Below are positions 1 through 12,432 of a stretch of 64,000 bases of DNA, in pieces (position 1 is the first letter of the stretch; each line of letters starts with the position of its first letter). The DNA is from Nymphaea colorata. Lineage: Eukaryota; Streptophyta; Magnoliopsida; Nymphaeales; Nymphaeaceae. The notes under the pieces are model-generated. The model searched no databases, was not told where the DNA came from, and was given only the letters and a program-made list of their open reading frames with translations. The stretch is from positions 23,125,300 through 23,189,299 of the forward strand of contig NC_045142.1 of assembly GCF_008831285.2 (NCBI RefSeq), given 5' to 3'. Made by a program: the position numbers and the translations under genes.

Positions 1-1580
1 TGTCAAGTGGGTGAGGTAAAAGAACCCTTTACAACCACAAATATACGAAAAACGATCAATGGATAAAAAAAGGGAAGTTGGACTTTATTAATTCTGAATA
101 ATAAGGAGACAATGGAACAAGATCTATTTGACTATAAGACTTAAAAAGAATGGAAAAAAGAAAGAAAAAACCACTAAAACTTAGTTGGATGAAATCTTAG
201 ATATTTTGACTGATTATCTCTTTTTAATTTGTGTTTGGAATAACTAATGTCAGACTGATGGGTACGTATATTTAGTTAACGAAAGAGAACTTCGTTGTTC
301 TTTTAAGCAGTGTTTGCTGGCTGAAACGAAAGAGGAAAAGAAATTCCTTACTTGGACATTTTATATCAAAATCTAAGGTTTATTTGCAAACTTAAGTTGA
401 CCAATTATTCGTTTTTTTTGTTCCAACAGGACACAGGTTTTGTCTTTTTTTTTCTTATTAATAATAATAAAATGTGTTTGAATGACCTCCAACTTGATTT
501 TTCTCTCTTTGTTTTTGTCAACATATTTATGGACATAAATTGAAAAGATGAGGGCACTGAAATATTTTTATGATTAACCAAACCAATTTCCTTTTTATAT
601 TCAACTATGTCATGTTGCCTTTTTTTTTTTGATTTTCAAGTTGGATAATGGTTCTCATATTGACAGGGTTTTTTCATTCCTTATATTCTTCTTATTCAAA
701 AGGTTGATTTTATATGCATTTATTAATTTGATGAAGTGGTGCAGGTAGACCAATTACGAAAAATAATAGTGTGAATAGTATTTTGTATTATTACATAAAA
801 ATAATAGACATTATTATTTAATGAAAATCAAACTTATTTTTTGCTTAATAGGGGAACAACCCAATTCAGAAGGGAGAATATTAGATCTGGACCTGGGTAG
901 AGGCTATCAACATTTTTCTTAATGCACATTCTAGATGTGAAATTCTCACCATGGTTGGATTTTTTGATCCAGATTTAAACCACCCAATGCCAATCCAAAA
1001 TGAATCCAAAATAAAACTAGTTCTTGACTTACCACTTAGATCAGCAGAAGATTATACCCGTTCAAATATATTATTAAAGTGTTTTGGTTATACATATAGT
1101 AATTTAATTTAATAGTAAAATAATTTGATAAGAAACATACACTACGTCAATTGTTATTTTTCAAATGTAGTTTTTTTAATAAGAAAATCAGCATCTCTTA
1201 TAGTATCGGAATTTCAATAAGAGAAAGATCAACAGTTCTCACTAAAATAACATGATTCAAACATATTTCATATTAAATCTATGTTAACAAATATATTAAG
1301 ATAGTTATAGTTAACTTAAGATATTTCTTAATAAAGTTTGAAGTAAGGTGGCATTTTTCCAAAGAAGACAAGCGGAGTTCGAGCAGGTCTGTATCAGCCC
1401 CATAAGCTTTTCGAGGCATCGCATCAAATTTGTTTCCCTGGGAAAATATTCGGAAGCCTTCCTGATTTTTGAGCATAGAACCGAGAGAATATGCCTGTCA
1501 TATCTTCTCGATAAGTGAACCCAAAATAGAAGAAGACAATGCAATGGTGGGAACTGAACCAACCGCAGAAGAGGACATTC
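1..1580. other. AT-rich upstream intergenic DNA
   Basis: No reading frame with recognisable protein similarity and no repeat structure was seen on either strand. The segment is AT-rich with poly-T tracts, as usual for plant intergenic DNA. Its last few hundred bases should contain the SPP promoter, but I could not place a TATA box with confidence. Confidence 0.5.
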
Positions 1581-1589
1581 TGATTATCC

Positions 1590-1704
1590 ATCTTTATTGT
1601 CATCCATAGCTCTCTCACTTTCCCTCTCTGTGTATTTGGTCTTTTCTCCTCTGGTTCCTCCTCGTGTCTGCCATCATCTGTTTGTAGGTTCCGCTTGTTC
1701 CTCA
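1590..1704 (+). promoter_or_regulatory. Putative non-coding first exon (5' UTR) of SPP, with splice donor
   Basis: A pyrimidine-rich stretch (CTCTCTCAC then CCCTCTCTGTG), typical of plant core promoters and 5' UTRs, is followed by an excellent donor, CA|GTAAGT, whose GT begins at 1,705. The SPP start codon lies 1.2 kb downstream just after good acceptors (ending at 2,853 and 2,871). I infer a 5'-UTR intron of about 1.15 kb. The exact transcription start cannot be seen; transcript data would settle it. Confidence 0.4.
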
Positions 1705-2036
1705 GTAAGTTTGTACGCAGATTTCGTTTTTGTATTCTTTCTGGGAGCCTCGTTCGGGGTATGCTTTATCCACTTCTTGATTTATTATCATCGCGTAATT
1801 CCATGAAACTCATTTGTTGAAATTGAGAAAGATGTTATCATGATTTGCATTGTGGATGTTTCTTGTTTTCGTCATTTCTTTCATGTGGGGATTGCAAGTA
1901 TTAATCCTCCTTGAATTCCGCGAAGATCGTTTGACATATACCTTCAATTAGCTTATTCCCGTGGCCTTTTATGTTGAATTGGGTACATTCCTTCCCTTTC
2001 GGACGTCGGGGAATCGTTTAGCTTGAGAGCTTTCAG

Positions 2037-2040
<4 letters not shown>

Positions 2041-2102
<62 letters not shown>
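2041..2102. repeat. Compound microsatellite (CT)n(CA)n
   Basis: About 17 CT units run directly into about 14 CA units. It lies inside the inferred 5'-UTR intron of SPP, so length variation there could sit in the primary transcript. Apparent open frames across it are low-complexity artefacts. Confidence 0.95.
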
Positions 2103-2108
<6 letters not shown>

Positions 2109-2879
2109 GGTGTTTCTCAAAGTTCGACACTAACTTGAGCTTGAGCCCCATTCCTTGCTTAATACTATTACTGCCTAGTTGCGTACTTGATGATGACTGG
2201 TCATTCTCACGATTCTGATCAACTGTAAAGTAACCGTCGTTGGGGCATCTAGTGCTCATTAACGATCATCGTGTCAGATGCTAAAGCCTATTGTTCTGTA
2301 GACTTCGCATTGCGTCTTTATATCTTTCACTAGGAAACATAAGACCTTCTCTATGGATGACAATCTCAAAATGGTTCTAGTTTTATCATCCAGGCGCTGC
2401 TAAAAGTAACCATTGGTGTTTGATTTAATCCAGATTTTGCTAGGTGGAGAATGTATGATCTGTCCTTGACATTATCGTAATCTTGAGTTTGAATATCGTA
2501 CATCATGTGACATTTTCAGGTTTCTTTTGCATAGAGTTAATTTAGTTCAGTAGTGATAAACAGATTTTTAAAAAGATTAACAAAGACAAGTGCCACATCT
2601 GCGGAGCATGTAAAACAGCAGGCAAATACATCTCTGTGCATTGTTGTGGACCTGTGGTGCGTTCCTTAATAAATTGAGATATTGTAGTAATTGATGTTCT
2701 TTTGATGAATTGAGATATTGGTAGTAATTGATGTTCTCTTAACTGATATCATCACTTCTTGCTTCATTACGACTAAAAATTTGGGGTTTATTTCTGTGTG
2801 TTTTTTTCTCCTATGTTGAAGGACTGAAATTGAAATTTTCTGCCCATGCACAGCATTGAAGGTGGTTGCAGTTAGGAAG

Positions 2880-5800
2880 ATGGATATATTAAGTGGCCCT
2901 GCTCGTGTTATGTTAGTTTCTGATCTTGATCATACGATGGTAGTCTGGCTCTACTAACTCTTGTGCCTTTCTGATACTTCACAGTTGCTCATGTTGCATA
3001 TGATGGAATTCAGGCAGTTTCTGAAACATGGCGATTTTTTGAACTTATTTTGCAGGTTGATCATCATGACCCAGACAATTTATCATTGCTTAGATTTAAT
3101 GCCTTATGGGAAGCACATTACAGGCATAACTCAATGTTGGTTTTCTCTACCGGAAGATCACCTACACTTTACAAGAAATTGAGGAAGGAAAAGCCAATGC
3201 TTTCTCCTGATATAACTATCACGTCTGTGGGGACTGAAATAACGTATGGTCAAGCTATGCTGTCAGATGATGGTTGGGAACATGTTCTGAACAAAAAGTG
3301 GGATAGAAAGATAGTTACTGAGGAAGCATCTGCACTTTCATATCTCAAGTTCCAGGCAAGTGCTTAGTTTTTGTTTGTGGACTTTGTTAATGTCGATGTA
3401 ACGGAGTCCCTAGTAAGTAACATCTGTGTGAATGCTTAGTAAAAGCAGATTTATTAATGATGTTGTCTTGTTTCTGAGGTTTTCACAGTCGCCAACTGAG
3501 CAACGACCTCACAAAGTCAGTTTCTACGTGGAAAAGGAGCATGCCCAGGAAGCAATTACCACACTTTCAGACAAGCTAAAGGATCGCGGGGTAAGATAAA
3601 GCTATTACTTGTTAAAATCCAGAGGAAGAGAGAACATGTCTTTGTTTCTGTGCATGTGAATAATTTGGAGTCTTTCTGCTTTATCACAAAGAATAAAAGA
3701 TGACATGAGAAACTCTTTAGGTTGTAGCTTGTAATGTCATCCCTTAATTTTCTAGGTCATTGGTTCCTATGACCTTGTCTAGAATAAAAAAGTTAAAGTT
3801 TCAATTGGAGACAAGATGGTTATGCAAAGCAACAAATGAACACTTGAAACCCAGGGATGGAGACTTGCAGTAGGGCTATCATGGATGGCCAATATAGCAA
3901 TACTTCTATCACCTATCTCTAGTTGCCTACAATTGATGCACCGAACAAAGATCTGGAACCTGTTGATCAAACAAGCACCTAGTTGCTACAGTAGTTTACA
4001 AGCCTTTTATGTAGCTTAATATGACAAATAATCCACAATGAACTTCCTTCTCTCTGTATTTCTTCATGCAAGCTGCTACTGGTGTTAGGAATGTGGCATG
4101 CATAAACTAGAGGCAAGATAAAGTTTGAAGGAACAAAACGGTTGGCACATAGACTCTTTCTCTCTCTCAAGTTGATGCCACTAAGGAAAATGTTAGCTGT
4201 CTTTTCTTCTCTTTTGTCTTCCATTTTTGTGGCGCCTCTCTCCCTCTTTTTCTCTCTCTCAAATTGACGACATTAAGTAAAATGGCATCTACTTTTTCTG
4301 TTCCTTTCCAGTTGTTTATTGCTTGAAATGCCATATATCACTTCTTCTTCTTCTTCTTGTCTCTCTCGCTGTCTCTCTTACACACACACAAGTTGACCCC
4401 ACCACGTAAGAAGATATCTGCTTTTTCATTTCTTTCCCACCTTTTATTGCTTGAAATGCCATATAGCACTTCTTCTTCTTTTTTATGTCATACCTTATAA
4501 AGCTGGGTTTGTTCAAATGGTGAATTTGAGGTGATTGTGGCTTATTTGTTTGTTATACCATGGTAAACTCTTGTATCTTGAAAGCTAACTCTCACTTTCC
4601 TGATGTACTCTAGTTAGATGTGAAAATCATTTACAGTGGTGGCATTGATCTGGACATCTTACCCCAAGGTGCTGGAAAAGGGCAAGCTTTGGCATATTTG
4701 CTCAAAAAATTCAATTCTGAAGGCAAGCCTCCTGCAAGTACTCTTGTATGTGGTGATTCTGGAAATGATGCAGATTTATTCAGTGTACCCGATGTTTATG
4801 GTGTGATGGTAAGTGGCCCTGAAGCAAGATATTCTTATTTTTTTATTTAATATGACTTGGGAGGCCGTGCATAGGCTTCTACAGGTGTTACTACTGATGA
4901 ACCTGTGTGCACTAACTAAAAAGGTATTTTATGTACTGAAGTTTCCAAAGAAATGTTGCTTTCAATGCTAATATTGGCCTTAAGCAGTAAGGTTAATGGT
5001 TGTCTAACCACATTGAATTATTTTGTCTTGTTGATCTGAAGCTGTCAAATCATAGAATTTCCTTATGTGGTTTTTCATTGATATTGTAAAATTTGTTTTA
5101 ATTGATTTGCAGGTTAGTAATGCTCAAGAAGAACTTCTCCTGTGGCATGCAGAAAATGCCAAGAACAACCCTAAAGTAATTCATGCTACTGAGAGATGTG
5201 CATCAGGAATTATTCAAGCTCTTGGTCATTTTAAGTTAGGACCCGCTATCTCTCCAAGAGATATATCTGACTACTCTCAGTGCAAGACCGAAAGTTTCAC
5301 TCCTGGGCATGCAGTGGTAAAGTTTTATTGCTTGTATGAAAGATGGTGCCGTGCTGACACTGAAAATCAAGAGATGCTTCTGCAGGAGATAAAAAGTACC
5401 TTGGTATGTCATGATTGAGGAACTAACCACTTTATTTTCTATTGTTTTTAACTTTAAGTAGAGCTTGCTGTCAGAATAAGTTTAATTCATGAAACCTTAT
5501 CCAATTGTTGTAGCATCAGAAAGCTCTCGTTTTTCTTGGTTTCTTTGGACATTTCTGATTTGTCTTATGACATTTTCTTGCTGTATCCTGTAGTCCCCTG
5601 ATGGAGCCATTGTCCACCCATGGGGTGCTGAACAATTTTTTTGTAAAGCATTGGAGGCATTGGGGAAGTCCTACGGTTACAAGCAGGAAAAGCAGTTTCG
5701 AGTGTGGATTGATAGGGTTTCAACTGCACAAATTCACTCTGATACATGGCTTGTGAAGTTTCATAAGTGGGAGTTGTCCGGTGAGTTTTTTACACTAAAA

Positions 5801-7256
5801 AAAGGGACCATCAATCTCTTATATCCCTAGGAGTGCTTTCAAACTTCGTTACTTTAACTTGATTGCATAGGCATCCTGCTATGTCAAGAATTCTGTAACT
5901 TCAAATGAAGAAAGTAAGCTATAGGATGTGCAGCTTTCTTTTGACGCATGTTCTTAACATGAAGGTTGATATTACTCTCCAATGAAAGTGTTCTCTCAAA
6001 AGTTTTCAATTCGACTTAAGCATACATGTGTATGTCTGCTGAGAACATGCATATCATTTTTTTCATGTTTCATGATTTATGTAGGTCATATGAAACAATT
6101 CAACATATAAAACTTTTGCCTTTACACTTGTTTATTTCTCTCAGTTAGGTCTAGCCTTATTTGTTGAGGTGTCTAGACAGGCCTGCAACTGTCTTTTTGA
6201 TTCTATCTGTCGAGATAGTAGCAGTTCATTTCTTCAATATATTGACTGTTGCATGAACTTCAAATGAAACATTGCAATGGAAACTTGTTCTGGAAGCAAA
6301 ATTATTTCTATAGATCAAGATGAGATGGGCTTGTTTTTTGTCTTTTTTTGTCTCATCTGCATGGAAGTGTGGTATTTGCCAGGCTATGAAATCTAAAAAA
6401 GGTGCTTTAGGAGGACGGTGATGCAAGCCCAGTCATGGCATGCCTCATCCATGCTCAATAAACAAAAAACCATCTGCTCTAAAGTTCTTGACCTCATAGC
6501 CATACGCATCCATGCCAAGTAAAGGATTCTTTAGTTTGACAAGCACAAGGTTTAAGCATCATAACATATAGAAGTATGTTAAAAAATATAAGCTGCTTTT
6601 GCACCTTGTGTTGAGTCCTGTTTCTTCTTGCTCTTCTCTTCCCTGATTTTTTGGGCCAATTAATCTGTATATCCTTTCTTTCATTTTTCTTGATTGATCT
6701 TTTTCTGCATGATTAGGTAACCTCATACAGTTAGCTTCTAAACCTTAGGCTAGTGCAATCCACACTATTTCATTTTTTGCGGTTATTGAGGTTCCATTTA
6801 CAGAACTATTTGTCTCCTCCCCCTCCTTCCCCCCCCCCCCCAACCAAACTCAAGATCGTCATGAATAGTGAAATTATGAACATAAAATCTTATTGCTTGA
6901 TTAAGGGCGGATGTCTCATGCTCAGATATTTACATCCATGTACCCAATTGATGGTTTACATTGTAGAATTTTGTGTGCTGTTATTAACCCTTCTGTTGCT
7001 CATGTTCCTGCTAATTCCAGGGGAAGAGCAACGAGGTTGTATTGCATCTGCTGTACTGCAATCTAAGGTAACTTGGTCGGATAATCAATCCAGTTGGTTG
7101 GCTTGTACAGATAATACAGATGAGTGAGGATTTAAACTTGAATCTACTCTGAAATTTTAACAGGGTGGGGCATCAGACTCATTCATGTGGCTTCATCTGC
7201 ATCAGACATGGTTGGATGGGATCGAAAACACTGATGGGAGTGGTTGGATATTCTAG
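2880..7256 (+). CDS. SPP: Sucrose-phosphate phosphatase (SPP), eight coding exons
   Basis: Hydrolyses sucrose-6F-phosphate to sucrose plus phosphate, the last step of cytosolic sucrose synthesis after sucrose-phosphate synthase; Mg2+-dependent HAD phosphatase. Coding exons by frame and splice sites: 2880-2939, 3056-3355, 3489-3590, 4614-4808, 5113-5403, 5594-5780, 7021-7067, 7164-7256, giving 424 residues, the normal plant SPP length. HAD motif I is SDLDHTM (residues 14-20, Asp15/Asp17); motif II FSTGRS (50-55); motif III Lys176 in GAGKGQAL; motif [13 protein letters not shown] (200-210). The C-terminal SPP domain covers roughly the last 130 residues and the protein ends GWIF. The ATG at 2880 starts [10 protein letters not shown] just before motif I, as in plant homologues. 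Exons 1-5 end in phase 0, exon 6 in phase 1. Intron 2 uses a GC donor. Exon 7 is only 47 nt. All catalytic residues are present with no stops, so I read it as intact. Confidence 0.95.
3356..3488 (+). other. SPP intron 2, non-canonical GC-AG
   Basis: The protein requires the join ...[13 protein letters not shown]. The exon ends TTCCAG and the intron begins GCAAGT, so the donor is GC rather than GT, with an otherwise consensus donor. The acceptor is TTTTCACAG. A GT donor elsewhere would break the conserved reading frame. Confidence 0.85.
4150..4490 (+). repeat. Imperfect tandem repeats in SPP intron 3
   Basis: About three degenerate units of roughly 110-130 bp lie in the 1,023-bp intron 3. Each has a CTCTCT-rich run, a motif like CAAGTTGATGCCAC, an ATCTGCTTTTTC-like stretch and TTGCTTGAAATGCCATAT. 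The last motif starts at about 4,319 and 4,448. Confidence 0.7.
5781..7020 (+). other. SPP intron 6 (1,240 bp)
   Basis: Phase-1 intron between GTGAG (5,781) and the acceptor AATTCCAG (ending 7,020). It holds a poly-C run at 6,829-6,841 and no recognisable mobile element. Reading frames inside it show no similarity I recognise. Confidence 0.85.
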
Positions 7257-7500
7257 AAGGTGAGGGAGCACCTTATCCTGCACCATCTTGTGTGATAGAA
7301 AATTACTCATATTAGCCCAATAGGCGGCCATCTTCTTTTCTTAATGCAATGTTAGCTGGTGTTCAGTTTAATAATGGTTCATTCCCTCATACCGTGCTTC
7401 AAATGTCAATACTTTATGCTAACAATGGCCGCCCATACAAATAAGTTGGTCATGTAACAAGTATTAGTCCCCTTTTTAATGCTGGGAATGGAATTTCTGC
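7257..7500 (+). other. Probable SPP 3' UTR and polyadenylation region
   Basis: Follows the SPP stop codon TAG (7,254-7,256). Contains several near-consensus polyadenylation signals (AATAATGG near 7,369, AATAAG near 7,439) in a T-rich context. The cleavage site cannot be assigned from sequence alone. Confidence 0.4.
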
Positions 7501-7557
7501 ACCATGTTAACCATACTTTGTGCCAAGATCAATATCGTGTTTTGCTTTTTTGGTGCA

Positions 7558-7561
<4 letters not shown>

Positions 7562-7590
<29 letters not shown>
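7562..7590. repeat. (CT)n microsatellite
   Basis: About 14 uninterrupted CT units downstream of SPP. Confidence 0.9.
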
Positions 7591-7592
<2 letters not shown>

Positions 7593-7750
7593 AGAAGTAA
7601 TACTGCCTACCTGCTATGCGTTGGTAATACAGTACTCTGAATTCCCGTTTCTATACAAAGGGTGTTTGTCAAACGCCAGGCCATCAATCGGTCGAACCCA
7701 ACCCATGCAATTGAAATGTTTTCAGGGCTTTAATTTGGCTTCGCCATGGG

Positions 7751-8085
7751 CAAGGATGTAATTGGGTGTGATATAATCTGATTATAGATTAGATTTTGAA
7801 TCCCTTTACTTGGATTTGGTAAAAAAAAAGCTGAACTGGAGTGCTCGTTAGATTCAGATTTAGTAATCAGTATGCAGTTTTGCAACTGAACTTGAATCTG
7901 AATCCGATATCTGACCAGGATTTAATAAGCGTCTGACCCAATTAAATATCAATATTGAATCTTATGCTAGTTGACCTGAACTTGACTTTTAAAAATGAGC
8001 TTATTAGAGTTCAAATCTGTCTCTGATTACATAAAATTTAATTAATCGGACTTGGTAAAGACCATCGGAACAGTTTACATCCCTA
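7751..8085. mobile_element. Degenerate hAT-like element of the TAGGGATGTCAA group
   Basis: Starts CAAGGATGTAATTGG and ends GTTTACATCCCTA, imperfect terminal inverted repeats. The interior consists of repeated GATTCAGATTTG-like motifs, as in the related elements at 15,691, 39,130 and 50,628. No clear target duplication. Non-coding. Confidence 0.45.
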
Positions 8086-9700
8086 GCCACTCGTTCTATT
8101 CAACTAAAATATTTCAAATCTTTTGTATATAGATATATCTCAGTAATTTGATGGCGTTACTACATTGAATACAGAGAGAGAGAGAAGGAAATTGCTATAG
8201 AGGGTGGTAATGCTTGATAATAAAAAGATACAATTTCCTCCTTCGTGCTTTTTTCTCATGTGAAGCTACTTCAATCAATTACTCAAGTTGTTTTCCTTTT
8301 ATTTTTTTTTCAGAAGTTGAATCTTTACTTTGATTGGTCCATTGTAGTTCAGAAAGCGGAACATTGATCATGGTTGCTGCGAATCCGACGAAAGATTTGC
8401 ATTGACACTACTTTTTTCAGCAACAATTGATTTGGATTTAGTTTGGATCCATATCCATATGAAGATCCAAGGTGACATTGCCTCTTTGGACTAGGAGCTT
8501 AGCTTCTAGTTCTAGGACTGTAGGAATATCAATAGGAGGAGCAGTATTTAGGCTGATCAGGCCAAACATATTCAGGTTTTGATTGCGGTTGCACCAACAG
8601 TAATTTTTTTATGTCTACAATTATCCATTCCCATTAATGACACCAAAAGAAAATTATGTTCTCATTGCAGTCATTTGCGGCGCAAATCTTGTGATATTTA
8701 TCTAAAGCAAAACATTAAGTTTTAGGGTTTAAGGTCATGTGACTGCAACTAAGGAAGGGGAGAAAGCCCAGTGATTTCTTTTAGATAAGGCAAAATACGG
8801 ACTAAAATCTCAATAAAACGAAGCATATTAAATTTTGCATCCAAAAGCTTTTAGATATTGTATAGTTTGGCAGTTATATGGTCTTCTTCTATTTGTCTCT
8901 CATTTTATGCTTTTGATTCTTTATTTCATTTTCAGTATTGTTCATTAAAAGGATAACATAGTCTTACCAAATGACAGATAACTAGATGAAAGGGTCTTTA
9001 CAAGGAACAGTCCCCCACATTCAGTTTAGATAAAACAAACTGCCTTAGATACTTGAAAGCGCCATGCTGCTGAATATATGGTCACAAACTCTACTCACTC
9101 TGCCAATTCAGAACAACAGTTTATGTCAGTTTTTTCTTGCATATTTTTTTGGTTTTTTTTTTGTTTACCAGAATCGCCAAGACAGCTTAAGCAAACTTCT
9201 GTAATATATGTACATATATTTGATCCAAATCGGATATATTGACATCCCTAATTCAACCAAATTCAAAACACCCACTAACATTAAACAAAAAAAAAATTTC
9301 ACTTCTAAAAATTTTAATATGTTCCATAGCAAAAATAAGAACTAGGCTTACATGAACCAATGCATATAATTGTTCAAAAAGAGAGAGAGAGAGAGACTCA
9401 CGGAAGTCCGTACTGAGGTACATGCTGGCCTTCGAGGAGGCAGCTGTTGGTGCGGCGTTCTCTATTTAAAGAAAAGAACATTTCCAATAATTCAGTTTTC
9501 ACTAAGGGCCCGTTTGATGGCCTGAAAATCTGGAATTGAAAATATATTTCTGGAAAAATGGAATGAGAAAAATCTTTTCGATTCTCATTTTGATATGTGT
9601 GTGATGACTGACCTGCCCCTTGCTTCTTTGCATAGGAGGCTGAATCTGCCTGAATCGGCACGTGCAATTTTGGGTCGATATGTTAACAAATTAAATCAAT
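8086..9700. other. Intergenic DNA, no gene seen
   Basis: AT-rich with no convincing coding sequence. An end of the TGACATCCCTA type lies at about 9,239-9,251 and a short (GA)n run at 9,381-9,396. A 25-bp stretch beginning TGACCTGCCCC at about 9,608 recurs at about 10,223. Confidence 0.5.
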
Positions 9701-9719
9701 TTAAATTTTATTAAAATTA

Positions 9720-9865
9720 TCTTTTGCCTGCTGTTGCATCCCCTGCCCCTACGGTCATAGCATGCTTTGGTAAGAGCAAATACTAGCACGGATAAAATTC
9801 GAACTAGTGATTGGCTGCCTACTAGCCGCTGGCCCAACCAGATGCACCAAGCTCCTCAGGCCATG
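9720..9865 (-). mobile_element. Possible tRNA-derived SINE fragment
   Basis: On the minus strand, GAGCTTGGTGCATCTGGTTG resembles an A-box region, and about 45 bp later CTAGTTCGAATTTTATCC resembles a pol III B box (GGTTCGANNCC). This spacing is what tRNA-derived plant SINE heads show. The B box is imperfect and no tail or target duplication was resolved, so this is tentative. Confidence 0.3.
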
Positions 9866-10329
9866 CTCGGCTTAAATGCTTTTATTTTCAGAAAAGATAA
9901 TTAGAAGTACTTATGCAACAAATTAACAATAAAAAGTATCATTTTAAAATCCATATCGGCCCAATATCGTTTCGGCAAGCAGCCGATACGATACGGTGAT
10001 GATAGCTTGTGAGTAAAAGGTGAAAGCAGAACTTAATTTCATTTTGATCCAGTTACTTTCTCAAACTAAATTTAAGAGACATGAAAAATAATAAGTTGGA
10101 TCCAAATTGGATGTCCAAGTATCTACAAGAGCAGCATAATGGTAGTGAAGGCAGCGCTTTTCTTTGCAAATTTCTGTACCTGTAATTTAGGTTGCAAAGA
10201 TCCCGCGGCACATTCTGACTCCTGACCTGCCCCTTGCTTCTTTGCATGAAGAGAATCAAAAGGGTTAAAGTAGAAGAAGAAGAAGAAGTTTGTGGGGTAA
10301 AAAAGTACACAAAATAAGTCACACGTAAC

Positions 10330-10514
10330 CAAGAGTGAAGCCAGAAATTTTTCATGAGTGAGTTCGAATTAAAGTTTTTAAATTTTGACTGGGGTCAAAA
10401 TATTATTTTTCAAACTTTTTACATAGAACAAGTGAAATTTTCTAAAAATTTAAATGTAAATTAAAAAAAAAGGGTGGGACAAGGGCACATGCGGACCTAC
10501 CTTGCCTCTGTCCC
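10330..10514. mobile_element. Non-autonomous hAT-like element (GGCGGAGCCAG group)
   Basis: Begins CAAGAGTGAAGCCAGAAATT and ends CCTTGCCTCTGTCCC, imperfect inverted termini. Its sequence parallels the element at 28,426-28,611 almost throughout. Flanks CACGTAAC and CACGCACA may be a decayed 8-bp target duplication. Non-coding. Confidence 0.6.
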
Positions 10515-11822
10515 CACGCACAACACACTGCATTAGTTTTATAATTAATATATTTTTGAGATTTTCTAAGGTTCTTGTTTATTTTTTATTTTCTTAAAAA
10601 TATATAATGATATTTTTTTGATTTACTCAGATGAATTCTCCAATTCACTGAATTGACAGCTTGGCAGACCAAATTGAACTTTGGATTTTACAAGATTGAT
10701 TAATCCAAGTCGAGGAAGGACATATTTTAACCACATGGTTGTTGCCACGTGGTGAGGCCGGCGTCCCTCGGTACGAAAGAGCGACATGTGGACCGGCCGA
10801 CATTGCCGGCTTTATCAACTAGAAGCATGCCAACTGTCATTGAAAAGGGCCGGAACATGGGTTGTTTAGGCTATGTTCGACACTATTGGATCTCAAATCC
10901 GAGGCTGATCTCGAGTTCACAATGCAGATTTGAAAATCTATTTATATAATAAAAAGCTTAGATACGTGGTTGCAAGGAGGTCGGACTATAGATCCATGGT
11001 TTTAAGATTCTTATAGCCTCAAATCTAAAATCCTAGACTACCAAACATAGAGTTAACAAATGTCCCATAACTTGTCAAATGGAATTAATAAAGTTTTCCT
11101 GATAACAAGAAGCTCGCTCTTGGGTAGAGAATCGAGAAATATTTAGTAAATATAAATTTTTTTAATGTAACTTTTTCTAAGCTTATTTTAAAACTCAACA
11201 ACTCATCAAATACTCAAAAAAGAAAATGCCATTATTGGGAAAAGAAAAGAAACATTGTTTGAAAACATTGCACCAAAAAAACCCCAAGAGGTTTAAGACT
11301 CTTTCATTTTAAGTAGATAAAAAGAATAGAACGCTTCAAACCTTGTCCAAAGCCCAATCCGCAGAGTCAAAAAAGGCCCTCTTGCCATCCTGTGAATTCC
11401 AAATGCACAAGAAAAATATTAGAAAGAACATACATAGGTTGAGTGTACTGCTAATTTTAAAACTTAAACATATAAATAGAACCATATGAATTATATATCA
11501 TAAAATAGTTTTAAAATTAGTTTTTTTTTTAAGTATATAAAAAAAAAAGAATCTCCTATACAAGCTGATGTCCTATCACTTAGGAAAACGACTCAATGGC
11601 CATATTGATGCATTTCACATTAATTCCAGTAAGGGTGGTTTGGCAACTGTAATATAATGTTATTAAGATGAATCTGGTTGAAAAAGTAGGGCACATTCTA
11701 AAAACAATGTATTACATTAATTTATGAATTTACCCTATTTTTAGAGCAGATTTATGGGACAGCAAGTGTCGGTGTCGTGGTTGCCAAATGACCCTTTAAT
11801 TTCACCAATCAACAAGTTTAAG
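10515..11822. other. Intergenic DNA with a diverged short-repeat fragment
   Basis: No gene seen. About 10,868-11,060 shares motifs (CAAATCTAAAATCC, GATCCATGGTTTTAAG) with the small elements at 11,823 and 51,193. The rest is AT-rich DNA without recognisable structure. Confidence 0.4.
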
Positions 11823-11970
11823 GTAGTGTTTGATAGCTTGAGACATAAGATTTGAGGTTGCATTAAAAGATGTGTTTTGAGAGATCTGGATTTAAAATCT
11901 AGGTTACATTTGGGATAGGGTCGGACCTAAACCCATGACATCATATCACCAGATCCACGATTAAACAAAC
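11823..11970. mobile_element. Short inverted-terminal-repeat element (MITE-like)
   Basis: Starts GTAGTGTTTGATAGCTTGAG and ends CGATTAAACAAACACAAC, imperfect inverted termini. A relative lies at 51,193-51,401. No target duplication could be fixed. Confidence 0.4.
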
Positions 11971-12004
11971 ACAACATAAAGGATTTATCTAGTCAACAAG
12001 TTTA

Positions 12005-12150
12005 CAGGATTTAGATAAGGGTTGAAAAGTTACCTTGGAGATGAGGGGCTTTTTCTTTGGAGCAATCCCACCGTATCTACTCGCCGTTGAGGATACCTGG
12101 ACAAAAAAAGATATTTTATCGGGTCAAAAAAGTTTGAACCAAATCCAGAT
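12005..12150 (+). repeat. Direct repeat, partner at 15,070-15,245
   Basis: Shares GATTTAGATAAGGGTTG, GGAGATGAGGG, TTTCTTTGGAGCAATC and TTTTATCGGGTC with 15,070-15,245 in the same order and orientation. The pair encloses the large inverted-repeat region. Confidence 0.7.
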
Positions 12151-12224
12151 CTAAACTTAAACTCATGCTAAAATGATTTGGGATTTATGAACAGTTAAAG
12201 GCGTTTGATTCGTGGCCCATATTA

Positions 12225-12378
12225 TTTCACATATCTGTGAAATGCCATTCTGGCACGGATTTTAAAACAAGAACATGGACATGTATTTAAATCAAGAGCT
12301 TACATTTGAGTTCCTGAAAACCTTGAGACAATTGGGCGGTCATGTAACTTCTATTGTGTTTGGATATGGATGCCTGTT
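12225..12378 (-). repeat. Segment 'B', inverted copy of 22,645-22,806
   Basis: About 150 bp nearly identical to the reverse complement of 22,645-22,806, including TTTCACATATCTGTGAAATG, itself palindromic. Relative to that copy, about 13 bp are missing between two CACG motifs, consistent with a microhomology deletion here or an insertion there. Confidence 0.8.
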
Positions 12379-12432
12379 GATTGGATCTGATACGGACTTA
12401 TGAAACCTCGGCAAACAGACATGATCCAAACA

